Part shown: in pieces, positions 35,318 through 44,712 of the stretch
Numbering within the stretch: position 1 is the stretch's first letter
How the letters are laid out: each line of letters begins with the position of its first letter
Assembly: GCA_900548365.1 (NCBI GenBank)
Contig: URKM01000003.1
Span: 24,609-88,608 of the forward strand
Direction: 5' to 3'
Source: an uncultured Collinsella sp.
Lineage (GTDB): Bacteria; Actinomycetota; Coriobacteriia; Coriobacteriales; Coriobacteriaceae
Length of the DNA stretch: 64,000 nt
Translations under genes and position numbers: made by a program
The notes under the pieces: generated by a model
Told to the model about the DNA's origin: nothing
What the model saw: only the letters and a program-made list of their open reading frames with translations
Databases searched by the model: none

Positions 35318-38300
35318 TTACTTGCGACGACGTGCGCGCGCGTAGCCAGCTGCCAGCAAACCGCTGCCGCCCAGCATGGAGAGGGCTGCGACGGCCATGG
35401 AGGCGTCGCCGGTCTGGACGAGCGAGTCGCCCTTGTTACCGGAAGGCCTGTCCGGATTCACGGGCTGGTCGGGGTTGACCGGCTTGTCGGGGTTGACCGG
35501 AGGCTCCGGATCCTCGTTCTTCTGGAACTTGGCGACCAGCTCGATATCGGAGGTCACCTTGGTGGCGAAGTCGAAGTCCTTGCCATCGAGCTGCCAGGCC
35601 ACGAACGTGTAGCCATCCTTCACGGGGTCGGTGGCGGGCTTGGCCACGGCCTTGCCCTCCTCGACCTCGATCGTCTCGACGACCTTGCCGTCGGCCTTGA
35701 ACGTTACGGTGAACGTCTTGGGCTCGGGCTCCGGATCCTCGTTCTTCTGGAACTTGGCGACCAGCTCGATATCGGAGGTCACCTTGGTGGCGAAGTCGAA
35801 GTCCTTGCCATCGAGCTGCCAGGCCACGAACGTGTAGCCATCCTTCACGGGGTCGGTGGCGGGCTTGGCCACGGCCTTGCCCTCCTCGACCTCGACCGTC
35901 TCGACGACCTTGCCGTCGGCCTTGAACGTCACGGTGAACGTCTTGGGCTCGGGGTCGGGGGTCACGCCGCCGTCGACGCGCTTGAAGCGCGCCTCGAGGG
36001 CAACGTTGTAGTCGGTGGGAACCTTGTAGGACAGGTCCTCGGAAACCGGCTCGTCGGAGCCGGGGGCGAACCAGCCCACGAACTCCAGCTTCTCGCCGGG
36101 CTTGGCGGTGAGCGTCAGCTCGGTGCCGCCCTTGACCTCGGCGCGGTACACGGACTTGGAATCATCCAGATCCCCAGCGGTACCGGACACGACGGAATCA
36201 ACGGCCTTGCCGGTCGTCAGGTCGAGCGTGCCGTCCTCGGCAGCAGCATAGCTCTTGCTCGCCACGTACACGGAGTTCGTGGGAGCCGGCTTGTTGGCGA
36301 TGTCGAACTCGGACACGGCAACCCAGTTATCGTTGGACTGCGTCGCCTCGAAGCGGACGCCGAAGACGGTCTGCGCCTCGAACGTCACGGTCTTCTTGGA
36401 CGAATCGGCCTTGAACGTCGCGTCCTTGGCGACCTCCTGCCACTCGCCGTCCTTGGCGGTCTTGATGAAGACGTTGGCCTTCGTCACCTGGCCGCTCGCC
36501 TGCGGGGCGCGCGGGGTGAAGGAGAACTGGTTGATCTCGTAGCCCTTACCGAAGTCGATCTCGACCCAGATGGGGTTGGTCACGTCGAGCTTGCCGTTCT
36601 TGTTCTCGGCAGTGGCATCCTTCCAGTTGGAGTGCCAGATCGTAGCAGCATCGTTATCGTATGCGTGCTCGATACGACCGCCGGCGGGCTCGCCCGTGAG
36701 GGTCTGGGAGTTGGTCTTGGCGGTCCAGTCCTTCTTGTTGTACTGGTCGACGACCTCCTCGGCCTTAGCGGGCTTCACGACGATGTTGTCGATGCGGGCG
36801 GCGATGCCGTTCTCCTTGGAGCCGATGCGCTCGAGCGGCATGGTGAAGGTTGCGTTGGTGATGCCATCCTTGGTCACGCGGTTGGCGTCGACGTTGAAGA
36901 AGCTGCCGGTGGCGTCACCGATCTTCTCGCCATCAACGTACAGCGTGGCCTTCTGGGTCTCGGTGCGGATGGAGATGTTGACCTTCTTGCCCACGGGGAG
37001 CTTGTAATCGAAGGAGTAATCATACAGCTCGCGGGTGAAGCCCAGCTTGCCATCGTCCATCACGCGAATGTCGAGCGTGCCATACGGAGCGTCAGCCTCG
37101 AAGAGGATGTCGCCCGGGCAGGCGGGCTTGTCGAGGGTGATGTCGAAGGAGAGGTCGGTGCCGGCAGCGATCTTCTGGACCGGGGAGGTCACATAGGAAG
37201 CGCCGCCCTCGAGGACGAGCTCGCCCTTCTCGACCTTCGCCTTGGCGCCCTCGACAAGGTTGCGACCGTTCTCGCTCTTGTCGGCAAGGCCCTTCTCGAA
37301 GTCGTACTCGGCGTAGGTGTCGCCCTTCTTGGAAACCTTGCTGTAGGGGTTCACGCGAGGAGCGTCGCCGGTCTTCTCGACGATGTTGTAGAGGTTCTCG
37401 TAGCCGGCGTCGCCAGCGCCCTTCTCCATACCGGTGGGCGCCCAGGTGTTCTCGGCGTAGACCGGCATCGCGTCGAAGAAGCGCGCGTACTCGTCGGCCT
37501 CGGAAAGACCACACGCATTGGTATCGATGTTATCGTTCCAGATCGCGAACGCGCCGCCCAGGATCCTGGAGTCGCTCGCGGGCAGAACCTTGCCACCGAA
37601 GTTGTTCGGATCGTAGTTCTTGTACAGGCTGTTGGTGTTCAGGTAGTCACCATAGGCACCGCGGTTGCCACCACCGTTGGGCACCATGTAGCCATAGGTG
37701 TCCAGGATGTTGATGAGCGAGTAGCCCTTGTTGAACATGCGGACGGGGTTGGCCCAACCGAGCGACCAGATGTCCATCTGGACATCGGTTACCTCAGGGG
37801 TGCCGTCTGCAGGCTCGGTGCCGCCACCATACAGGTAGGAGCTGTCGAAGCTGCCCCAGATACGCGGGGTGTGGCCGCTCTCCAGCAGGTGCGGGACCAG
37901 GTCGTTGTAGAAATCGCAATACGCGGGGCGCCCGTTGGGAACGATGAACTCGTCGGCACCGATGTGAACGACGGTGTCGGAATCGAAGACGGGGTCGTCG
38001 CCCTGGGTGTACTCATCGAAGATGTCCCTGATGAGCGCAAGCGCTTCGGGCTTGCGGACATCGAGGTGGTCGATGGCGGAACGCGTCGTGCTGCCAGCCG
38101 TGGTGACGCGCGTGTTGTGGACCGCCAGCTCGGGCCACACCTTGGTGAAGGCGACGGCATGGGCGGGCATGTCGATCTCGGGCACGATGTTCATACCGAG
38201 CGAACGCTGGGTCTGGATGAACTCGCGCATGTTCTTCTTGGAGATGGCGTAGTCCTTGGCAGTCGGGGTCTCGCCCTCGTCGTTCGCGACGCTCGTCTCG

Positions 38301-40273
38301 AGACGGAACGCGCTGTACGCCTGCCACTGGTTCTCCTCGGCGCCGTAGCGCTCCAGGAAGATCAGGTTGTCGGACAGATGAAGCTGGAAGTCGTTCATCT
38401 TGTAATAGCGCATGGTGCGGGCAGCCATCTCGACCATCTCGAGGGAGATGGGCTTACGGGCGATATCCCACATGAAGCCGCGAACCGGGAAGCGCGGATA
38501 ATCGCGGATCTGGCCGACGGGGAATCCGTCGGTCTCGGTCTTGGTCATCTGCAGGATGGTCTGCATACCATACATGTTGCCGGTGACGGACTCAGACTGA
38601 ACGTCGATGCGGTCGGCCTGGATGTTCATCACGTAGCCCTCGTCACCGAGGATCGGATCGTTCTCGGGCTCGCCGAAGGTGAAGTTGAAGGCGCCGGCCT
38701 GGGCGGCACCCTTCACGACCTTGAGCTCGATACCGGTGAAATCCTTGTAATCGGCGACGAACTCCTCGACGATGGCCTTGAGCTCGTCAGCCTGGTAGGT
38801 CACCTTGGTCAGCTTGTCGGCAGCCACCTTGGCGGTGGAGTCGGTGAACCACTCCTGGATCTCGGGGACGACCACGGGCTTGGCGTTCTTGCCCTCCGCC
38901 TGGGTGTTCTTACCCTTGATCACATAGGTGAGGTCGCCAGAGGTCTTGCTGGTGCCGGACTTGGTCTCGGTGACCGTCCAGGAAACGACGACGCTCTTGT
39001 CGGTCAGCGGATGCACGATGGTGCGGTCCGCCGCAACGACCTGCTCGAAGTCGCAACCGTTCAGCTTGGCGGTGAAGCCCCCGGGAACGTTGGGCAACGG
39101 GATCTTGGTCTCGCCGGCCTCGACGGTCACGTTGTTCGGAAGCTCGGACACGACCTGGTCGAGCGTCTTCACGGCAGTGCGGTCGTTCGAGTACGCCTCG
39201 AGCTCGACCACGGACACGCCGTTCCACTGAGCCTGGGACGCAACGGTCGCGATGTCGAAATTGGTCAGGCGGATGGCGGTGGCCACAATGTCCTGATCAA
39301 GAAGCACGTTGACCTTGGGGCTGTAGCCCGAACCGCTCTGGGTATTATTGACGGTCTGGAGCTTCGTCCAGGTATCGCTGCCGGGAGCCTTGTACTGGAT
39401 GTCGAACGCCTTCACGTTGCTCGGCTTGACGTCCACGGTACGGGTCTCGAAAGCGACCTTAATGTTGCGGACCTTGGTGGCCTTCTTGAAGGTGGACACC
39501 AGGAAGGTGGTCTCGTCCTTAGCGGGCTTGTTCTCACCGCTGGACCAGCGCGTGCTGTCGTCGCCGTCGCCCGCCTTGTTGGGGGTCAGCGTATCAGCTT
39601 CCTGGCCGCTTGCGAACATCGTGGAAGTAAGGACGTGGTTGACGTTCTCCGTCTCCTCGACATCGAGCTTCTCGTTGGAATACGCCTCGAGCTCGACGAC
39701 GGAAACGCCGTTCCACTGAGTGGAGCCTGCGACAATGTCGAACTTCGTCAAACGAATCGCCTTAGCGGTGATAGCGCTCTCAAGATCAACGGTAACCTCG
39801 GTCGCGTAGCCGCCGGTAGAACCGCTCGTCTTGTTGCTAACAACCTGGGCGGTCTTCCACTCGGAGCTGCTCGCATCCTGATACTGGAGTTCGAAGCCCT
39901 TGACGTTGCTGGGCTTGATGTCGACGTCGCGATTCTCGAACGTCACCTCAACGCGTTTGATGAGCGTCGGAGCCTTAAACGTTGCCGAAAGGAACGTCTT
40001 GTCGTCCTTGGCAGGCGCCTGGGTACCGCTGGACCAACGGGAAGCCTTCTCCTTGCTTCCATCGTTGGCCTTGGTGCAATCAAGGGTCTCCTCATGACCA
40101 CTCTCGCCCATCGTCGCCGTTCGCACGTGGTTCACGTTGACCGTATCCACCACGGAATCGGCCGCGTAGGCGACTCCCAGCGGAACGGCGAGCAACGCGA
40201 ACGCGACGACCGCCGCTACAGCGGCGACCAGGCGCGAAAGCGAGCAGCGCGTGCCTTTAGTAGACATGTGCAT
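35318..40273 (-). CDS. Wall-anchored family 20 glycoside hydrolase with CBM32 domains
   Basis: A 1651-residue surface enzyme that should remove N-acetylhexosamine (or lacto-N-biose) from glycans. Order: signal peptide (cut near AYA, 37); two F5/8 type C domains (about 50-215 and 218-375); an Ig-like linker; GH20b domain (about 465-600); GH20 barrel (about 605-960) with the catalytic pair D774-E775 in HIGADEF; a laminin-G-like region (about 1010-1170); a third F5/8 type C domain; two almost identical 75-residue InlB/List_Bact-type repeats (about 1441-1590); a PVNPD-repeat linker; and the sorting signal LVQTG (1618), a hydrophobic helix and RARRRK. TTGGAG lies six bases before ATG 40273. Exact substrate is unknown: beta-hexosaminidase and lacto-N-biosidase share this fold. 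Confidence 0.9.
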   Translation of the reverse strand: MHMSTKGTRCSLSRLVAAVAAVVAFALLAVPLGVAYAADSVVDTVNVNHVRTATMGESGHEETLDCTKANDGSKEKASRWSSGTQAPAKDDKTFLSATFKAPTLIKRVEVTFENRDVDIKPSNVKGFELQYQDASSSEWKTAQVVSNKTSGSTGGYATEVTVDLESAITAKAIRLTKFDIVAGSTQWNGVSVVELEAYSNEKLDVEETENVNHVLTSTMFASGQEADTLTPNKAGDGDDSTRWSSGENKPAKDETTFLVSTFKKATKVRNIKVAFETRTVDVKPSNVKAFDIQYKAPGSDTWTKLQTVNNTQSGSGYSPKVNVLLDQDIVATAIRLTNFDIATVASQAQWNGVSVVELEAYSNDRTAVKTLDQVVSELPNNVTVEAGETKIPLPNVPGGFTAKLNGCDFEQVVAADRTIVHPLTDKSVVVSWTVTETKSGTSKTSGDLTYVIKGKNTQAEGKNAKPVVVPEIQEWFTDSTAKVAADKLTKVTYQADELKAIVEEFVADYKDFTGIELKVVKGAAQAGAFNFTFGEPENDPILGDEGYVMNIQADRIDVQSESVTGNMYGMQTILQMTKTETDGFPVGQIRDYPRFPVRGFMWDIARKPISLEMVEMAARTMRYYKMNDFQLHLSDNLIFLERYGAEENQWQAYSAFRLETSVANDEGETPTAKDYAISKKNMREFIQTQRSLGMNIVPEIDMPAHAVAFTKVWPELAVHNTRVTTAGSTTRSAIDHLDVRKPEALALIRDIFDEYTQGDDPVFDSDTVVHIGADEFIVPNGRPAYCDFYNDLVPHLLESGHTPRIWGSFDSSYLYGGGTEPADGTPEVTDVQMDIWSLGWANPVRMFNKGYSLINILDTYGYMVPNGGGNRGAYGDYLNTNSLYKNYDPNNFGGKVLPASDSRILGGAFAIWNDNIDTNACGLSEADEYARFFDAMPVYAENTWAPTGMEKGAGDAGYENLYNIVEKTGDAPRVNPYSKVSKKGDTYAEYDFEKGLADKSENGRNLVEGAKAKVEKGELVLEGGASYVTSPVQKIAAGTDLSFDITLDKPACPGDILFEADAPYGTLDIRVMDDGKLGFTRELYDYSFDYKLPVGKKVNISIRTETQKATLYVDGEKIGDATGSFFNVDANRVTKDGITNATFTMPLERIGSKENGIAARIDNIVVKPAKAEEVVDQYNKKDWTAKTNSQTLTGEPAGGRIEHAYDNDAATIWHSNWKDATAENKNGKLDVTNPIWVEIDFGKGYEINQFSFTPRAPQASGQVTKANVFIKTAKDGEWQEVAKDATFKADSSKKTVTFEAQTVFGVRFEATQSNDNWVAVSEFDIANKPAPTNSVYVASKSYAAAEDGTLDLTTGKAVDSVVSGTAGDLDDSKSVYRAEVKGGTELTLTAKPGEKLEFVGWFAPGSDEPVSEDLSYKVPTDYNVALEARFKRVDGGVTPDPEPKTFTVTFKADGKVVETVEVEEGKAVAKPATDPVKDGYTFVAWQLDGKDFDFATKVTSDIELVAKFQKNEDPEPEPKTFTVTFKADGKVVETIEVEEGKAVAKPATDPVKDGYTFVAWQLDGKDFDFATKVTSDIELVAKFQKNEDPEPPVNPDKPVNPDQPVNPDRPSGNKGDSLVQTGDASMAVAALSMLGGSGLLAAGYARARRRK
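35502..35951 (-). repeat. Two near-identical 225-base direct repeats inside the glycosidase gene
   Basis: Copies at 35502-35726 and 35727-35951 differ at only a few bases. Each encodes one 75-residue KTFTVTFKADGKVVET-type domain ending EPEP. Such a tract can gain or lose units by recombination and would change the length of the wall-spanning stalk. Confidence 0.93.
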
Positions 40274-40884
40274 GCCACACTCCAATCCGCGAACGCACCG
40301 ACACTCTACCCTCCCGAGCGACATGCGTCCGCACTATAAATAAATCCGATTCACTTTATTGGTTTTTATTGAGTGCTTTAACAGCAATTCGACAAAAGGA
40401 AAGCATCATTCTGCAAACGGTATCATTTGATAACCTGAGCGCTTTCGCCTTGGCACGGATACGCACCTCGCGGGCAACGCCCCATCGATCGAACAGCCTC
40501 CCGGGTCCGCTTGAGAAATGCCACCCATCTTGCGCGTATGCATTCCGAACGCGCTTGCCGAATCGGCGTTCGAAAAGTATACGCACAACTCAGGTAGCAT
40601 TTATAACCAAAGCGCCCACGCGCGTCAGGTCAGGCGGAGGCGGCGGAGACCCGTGCACCCCATGCTCCCGGGAACCCATGCTCGCCGGGTCGAACGGCCC
40701 CCAGACGCCGCTGGTCGGCTCTAAAAGGAGGACGGATGCCCTATGATGGCGCCGGCCGAACGTTCACGGTCGAAAACGGCTTCCCCAGGCACCCGAGGCT
40801 GCCCGGGAACGAAGGGCGCGCATGGCCCACACGCGGCGCGCCCCTCGGTTAGAGGGCAAGATCGGGTGCCCGGGAAAAGCCGCG
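40274..40884. other. Gap between the glycosidase and pcrA genes
   Basis: The half next to the glycosidase is AT-rich and holds its likely promoter: TATAGT at 40338-40333 read leftward, with only a weak -35. The half next to pcrA holds the fold-back element described separately (40777-40881). The open frames in between lack a ribosome binding site and family likeness. Confidence 0.45.
40777..40881 (-). terminator. Branched fold-back element after pcrA, with a repeated arm
   Basis: Reading leftward from the pcrA stop, GGCTTTTCCCGGGCACCCGA pairs with TCGGGTGCCTGGGGAAGCC at the far end, which is followed by GTTTTCG. Inside is a second stem (GGGGCGCGCC / GGGCGCGC). The outer arm plus the next TCTTGCC also occurs right after purH (50906-50932). 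It probably ends the pcrA transcript. Confidence 0.6.
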
Positions 40885-43800
40885 TCACAGCTTGACGATG
40901 GGGGCGAAGCCCTTCATCAGCTTCTTCGTCTGCCCGCTCTTCTCGAACTGGACCTCGATCATGTCGCCCGACGCCGATACGACCGTACCGGGACCGAACG
41001 TCTTATGGCTCACCTGATCGCCCGGCGCAAAGGTCTCCGCAGCTTTCGCCGCATCGGGACGGCGCTGCTCGACCGCAGGCGTGGCAGCAACCTTGCGCGA
41101 GCGCGCGGCACCCGCCCCGGCACCCGAGCCAAACGTGGCGGGCTTGCGGCCGGCATCCGGGCTCACGCCCGTATGGCGCTGCGTACGCCCGGTCGAGCGC
41201 GTATACGAGCCGAACACGCTGCCGCCGTATTCGCTTCCCGTACCCGAACCGAACGTGCCACGGCGGTCGCCGCGCTTCTCCCAGCCCACGCCCTCAAAGC
41301 CGGCGGAGCCCACGCCGGAGAACTCGATATCCTCGGCGGGGATCTCGTTGATGAAACGCGAGCGCGGGTTGGCCTGCGTCGAACCGTAGGTGCGGCGCGT
41401 GGCCGCATACGTGAGGAAAAGGCGCTTGCGCGCACGCGTGATGGCGACGTATGCAAGGCGGCGCTCCTCCTCGAGCTTACCGGGGTCGTCGTCCCCGCCG
41501 AAGCCGCCGACATGCGGGAAGATGCTCTCCTCCATGCCCGCGACGAACACCACGGGGAACTCCAGGCCCTTGGCCGAGTGCACCGTCATCATGGTGATGG
41601 CATGCGAGTCGCCCGCGAGCGAATCGAGGTCGCTGCGCAGGGCCAGCCACTCCAACAGCGCGGGCAGCGCCTTGCACGCCAGCGGTCCGTACGTGCGCTC
41701 GATCTCGGCAGCGGCGATCGTCGCCGCATTGGGTCCCTCGCCCGCCGTCTCCACGGCAGGATCGGCCAGCGCGCCCTCGAGCGCAGCCCCCGCCGACGCC
41801 ATGACGGCGTTCAGCGACATGCCGGCGGCCGCGACGGGCATCGTGGCCGCATTCACCACCGTGCCCGCACCCGCACCCGCGGATGCATCCTCGGGAATAT
41901 CGGCCAAGCCGGCCGCGCGCAGCTCGGCCAGGCTTTCCAACGTGCCCTCGATGTCATCGTGCGTCTCCTCGAATTCGGCCGCAACACCTAGGAATTCCTG
42001 GATGTTCTCCATACGGCCCTCGGCTTCCATGGTGCCCTCGGCGCGGAATGCCTGGATGAGACCCGTGCGGTCGACGATGGCATCCACCACGTCCTTGAGC
42101 TCGCCGTCCATGCGGCGCCCCTCGCGCACGATGTTCACGAAAGCACCCAGGGCGTTGCGCACCTTGGCTGTAAAGCGCCCGGTCTCCGCGCACGCGAGCT
42201 CGCAGGCCTGGAAGAACGAGCACCCGTTCTCAGCCGCCAGCTGCTCGATCTTCTCGATGGAGGTCGAGCCGATACCGCGACGCGGCGTGTTGATCACGCG
42301 CTTCACGCTCATCTCGTCCGCCGGGTTCACGATCATCTTCAGATATGCCATCACATCGCGGATCTCGGCGCGGTCGAAGAATCGCGTGCCGCCCACGATC
42401 TTATACGGCACGCCGGCGCGCAGGAACATATCTTCCAGGATGCGCGATTGAGCGTTGGTGCGGTAGAACACGGCCATGTCGTCGTAGCTCACGCCCGCGT
42501 CGTGCTGCTTGTCGATCTCGCCCGCGATCCAACGGCCCTCGTCGCGCTCGTCGCCGGCCTGGTACGCCTGGATCTTCTCCCCGTCGCCCAGCGCCGTGAA
42601 GAGACGCTTGTCCTTGCGGCGCGAGTTGTTGCGCACCACGGCGTTCGCCGCGTTGAGGATATGGCCCGTCGAGCGGTAGTTCTGCTCGAGCTTCACCACC
42701 TTGGCCTGGGAGAAGTCCTTCTCGAAGTCGAGGATGTTCGAGATGTCGGCGCCGCGCCAGCTGTAGATGGACTGGTCGTCATCGCCCACGACCATGAGGT
42801 TCTGGTACTTGGCCGCCAGCAGGTTGGCGATCTCGTATTGGACGTGGTTGGTGTCCTGATACTCGTCGACGCTGATGTAGCGGAACCGCTCCTGGTACTT
42901 GTCGAGCACCTCGGGACGCGTGCGGAACAGTTCGAGCGTGCGCACGAGCAGGTCGTCGAAGTCCATGGCGTTGGCGGCGCGCAGACGACGTTCCAGCTCC
43001 AGAAACACCTGGGCGGCCTTGCGCTCCTTGGGGTCATCGGCTCGCTCGAGCATCTCCTCGGGGCCGATCATGGCGTTCTTCGCCGCCGAGATCTTCCCGC
43101 GGATCATGTTGATGGGGAAGTTCTTCTGGTCGATGTCGAGGCCCTGCATGATCTCGCGCACCATACGGCGCGAATCGTCGTCATCGTAGATGGTGAACTG
43201 GCCGGTGTAGCCCAACAGGTCCGCGTCCTCCCGCAGGATGCGGACGCACATGGCATGGAAGGTGCACACCCACATGCCGCGCGTGGCGTCGGGCAGAAGG
43301 GCGCCCAGGCGCTCGCGCATCTCGGCCGCGGCCTTGTTGGTGAAGGTGATGGCGAGGATCTGCCAGGGGCGCACGCCCAGGTCGGCAATCATATGCGCGA
43401 TGCGGAACGTGAGCACGCGCGTCTTGCCCGAGCCGGCGCCGGCGAGCACCAGCAGCGGACCCTCGGTAGTGGTGACGGCCTCGCGCTGCGCGGGGTTGAG
43501 CGAGTCGATATCGACCTTCGGCAGCTGCGGGCGCGGGCGCGGCGCGGGCGCCTCCGCCGCCTCGGGCGCGTCGCCGTAGGCATCGAGCGGCACGAGCTCG
43601 GGCTCGGGCACCGCCGGCACGGGCACGGGCGACTCCCACGGAAGCGGTGCAGCCGACGCGGACGCCGCCGTCTGCCACGGAAGCGGTGCGGTCGGCGCGG
43701 GTGCCGCGGCGCGCTTGGCAACAGGCGCCGCAGCCGCAGCGGACCCGGCGGCAGGCGCGGGAGCCTCCCACGGCAGCGGCTCGGAGGCCGACGCGGACGC

Positions 43801-43965
43801 CGATTCGCCGAACAACGAGCCCTGCACGCCACGGGGCGCCGGCGCAGCAGACGGGCGCGACGCGGGGGCGGCCTTCTCCCACGGATACGCAGGGCGGGCG
43901 GGCTTCTCGCCTCCACCCTGCCGGGCACTCATGTTCTTCTCCCACGGATACGGCTGGCGCGGCAT
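40885..43965 (-). CDS. pcrA: UvrD/PcrA-type DNA helicase with extended N-terminus
   Basis: A 1026-residue superfamily 1A helicase for repair and replication-fork upkeep. Motifs: NPAQREAV (Q motif), VLAGAGSGKT (K181), AITFTNKAAAEMRERLG, VDEYQDTN, VVGDDDQSIYSWRGA, LEQNYRS, TVHSAKGLEFPVVFV and EERRLAYVAITRA. The C-terminus has the RNA-polymerase-binding Tudor-like fold (QVSHKTFGPGTVVSASGDMIEVQF). Unusual: about 150 extra residues at the N-terminus, disordered and Ala/Pro-rich, with five P-x-P-W motifs (W8, W29, W66, W97, W110), and an Ala-rich insertion of about 60 residues in subdomain 2B. GAGGAG lies five bases before the ATG; an internal ATG at codon 12 also has a binding site and would remove only the first motif. 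Confidence 0.94.
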   Translation of the reverse strand: MPRQPYPWEKNMSARQGGGEKPARPAYPWEKAAPASRPSAAPAPRGVQGSLFGESASASASEPLPWEAPAPAAGSAAAAAPVAKRAAAPAPTAPLPWQTAASASAAPLPWESPVPVPAVPEPELVPLDAYGDAPEAAEAPAPRPRPQLPKVDIDSLNPAQREAVTTTEGPLLVLAGAGSGKTRVLTFRIAHMIADLGVRPWQILAITFTNKAAAEMRERLGALLPDATRGMWVCTFHAMCVRILREDADLLGYTGQFTIYDDDDSRRMVREIMQGLDIDQKNFPINMIRGKISAAKNAMIGPEEMLERADDPKERKAAQVFLELERRLRAANAMDFDDLLVRTLELFRTRPEVLDKYQERFRYISVDEYQDTNHVQYEIANLLAAKYQNLMVVGDDDQSIYSWRGADISNILDFEKDFSQAKVVKLEQNYRSTGHILNAANAVVRNNSRRKDKRLFTALGDGEKIQAYQAGDERDEGRWIAGEIDKQHDAGVSYDDMAVFYRTNAQSRILEDMFLRAGVPYKIVGGTRFFDRAEIRDVMAYLKMIVNPADEMSVKRVINTPRRGIGSTSIEKIEQLAAENGCSFFQACELACAETGRFTAKVRNALGAFVNIVREGRRMDGELKDVVDAIVDRTGLIQAFRAEGTMEAEGRMENIQEFLGVAAEFEETHDDIEGTLESLAELRAAGLADIPEDASAGAGAGTVVNAATMPVAAAGMSLNAVMASAGAALEGALADPAVETAGEGPNAATIAAAEIERTYGPLACKALPALLEWLALRSDLDSLAGDSHAITMMTVHSAKGLEFPVVFVAGMEESIFPHVGGFGGDDDPGKLEEERRLAYVAITRARKRLFLTYAATRRTYGSTQANPRSRFINEIPAEDIEFSGVGSAGFEGVGWEKRGDRRGTFGSGTGSEYGGSVFGSYTRSTGRTQRHTGVSPDAGRKPATFGSGAGAGAARSRKVAATPAVEQRRPDAAKAAETFAPGDQVSHKTFGPGTVVSASGDMIEVQFEKSGQTKKLMKGFAPIVKL

Positions 43966-44253
43966 GGATACTCCTCGGATTCACTCGTGCGGGCGCACCC
44001 GCACGCGGGCAGCCCTCTTCGAACCCACTTAGTATACCGACCCGCGCCGACGAGGCCGCCGGGCACGGACGCTCCTACCGTTTTCCCATGCCGCTTCGAC
44101 CCCGTCGCGCCAACGAAGCTTCCGACCCCGCCCGCACACCCACCGCTCAGACGCAACCATACGCCAAGCCGGCATTCGACGCGCCGCGGCGGCGCAGCAG
44201 ACAGGCAGGCCGCGCCGCAACCGTGTTCGCACGTCCGCCGGGTCGTAGACGGC

Positions 44254-44595
44254 TTACTCCCAGCCGCCCCACACGTCGGGCTGGTAGCCCACGGTAGCCT
44301 GTCGTCCATTGCGCACGATGGGCTCGCGCAGCACCTGCTGGTTCTCCAGCAGCTTCTCGAATTTCTGGCTCTCGGCCAGATACGTGATGAGCGCCACTGT
44401 ATCCTGGTCCTTCGCGTTTCGGTCGAGCACCCCGTCGATACCGCCCACGCAGCGCATCACGCTCTCGAGCTCCCCCTTGCTCATCCCCTTCTCCTTGAGG
44501 TCGATGAACTGGAACTTGATGCGGCGCTCCTTAAACCAGCGCTGCGCCTTCTTCGTGTCGAAGCTCTTCTTGGTCCCGAAGATCTGGATGTTCAT
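44254..44595 (-). CDS. ArsC/Spx-fold protein without the usual active-site cysteine
   Basis: A 113-residue thioredoxin-like protein of the arsenate reductase/Spx family. It reads MNIQIFGTKKSFDTKKAQRW; the family's usual N-terminal cysteine (as in KNCDTVKKA or Spx CxxC) is replaced by serine or phenylalanine, so it has no redox thiol there. The later motif LREPIVRNGRQATVGYQ matches the family's cis-proline region (PI..). With a missing cysteine it is unlikely to reduce arsenate; a binding role like that of Spx-type regulators is possible but unproven. Length is normal (110-120). It lies alone between the NCS2 permease and pcrA. Confidence 0.85.
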   Translation of the reverse strand: MNIQIFGTKKSFDTKKAQRWFKERRIKFQFIDLKEKGMSKGELESVMRCVGGIDGVLDRNAKDQDTVALITYLAESQKFEKLLENQQVLREPIVRNGRQATVGYQPDVWGGWE

Positions 44596-44644
44596 GATCG
44601 ATTCCCGCCCTTTCCGCGCGCCTTTTCACGCACTCATTATCCCA

Positions 44645-44682
44645 AAAGAAATGCCCCGGCGTCCCAAAGAGCGCCAGGGCAT
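44645..44682 (-). terminator. Terminator of the NCS2 permease gene
   Basis: Reading leftward, ATGCCCTGGCG and CGCCGGGGCAT form an 11 bp stem with one wobble, followed by TTCTTTT. It lies about 30 bases past the stop. Confidence 0.85.
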
Positions 44683-44712
44683 ATAAGCCGTGTATCTCGT
44701 GCGAGGCGGTCG

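Noticed and set aside
36632..40339. A 1235-codon open frame antisense to the glycosidase
   Set aside because: Shadow of the real gene, whose domains and signals are all on the minus strand.
40356..40586. A 76-codon reverse ORF upstream of the glycosidase
   Set aside because: It overlaps the likely promoter of that gene and has no ribosome binding site or family likeness.
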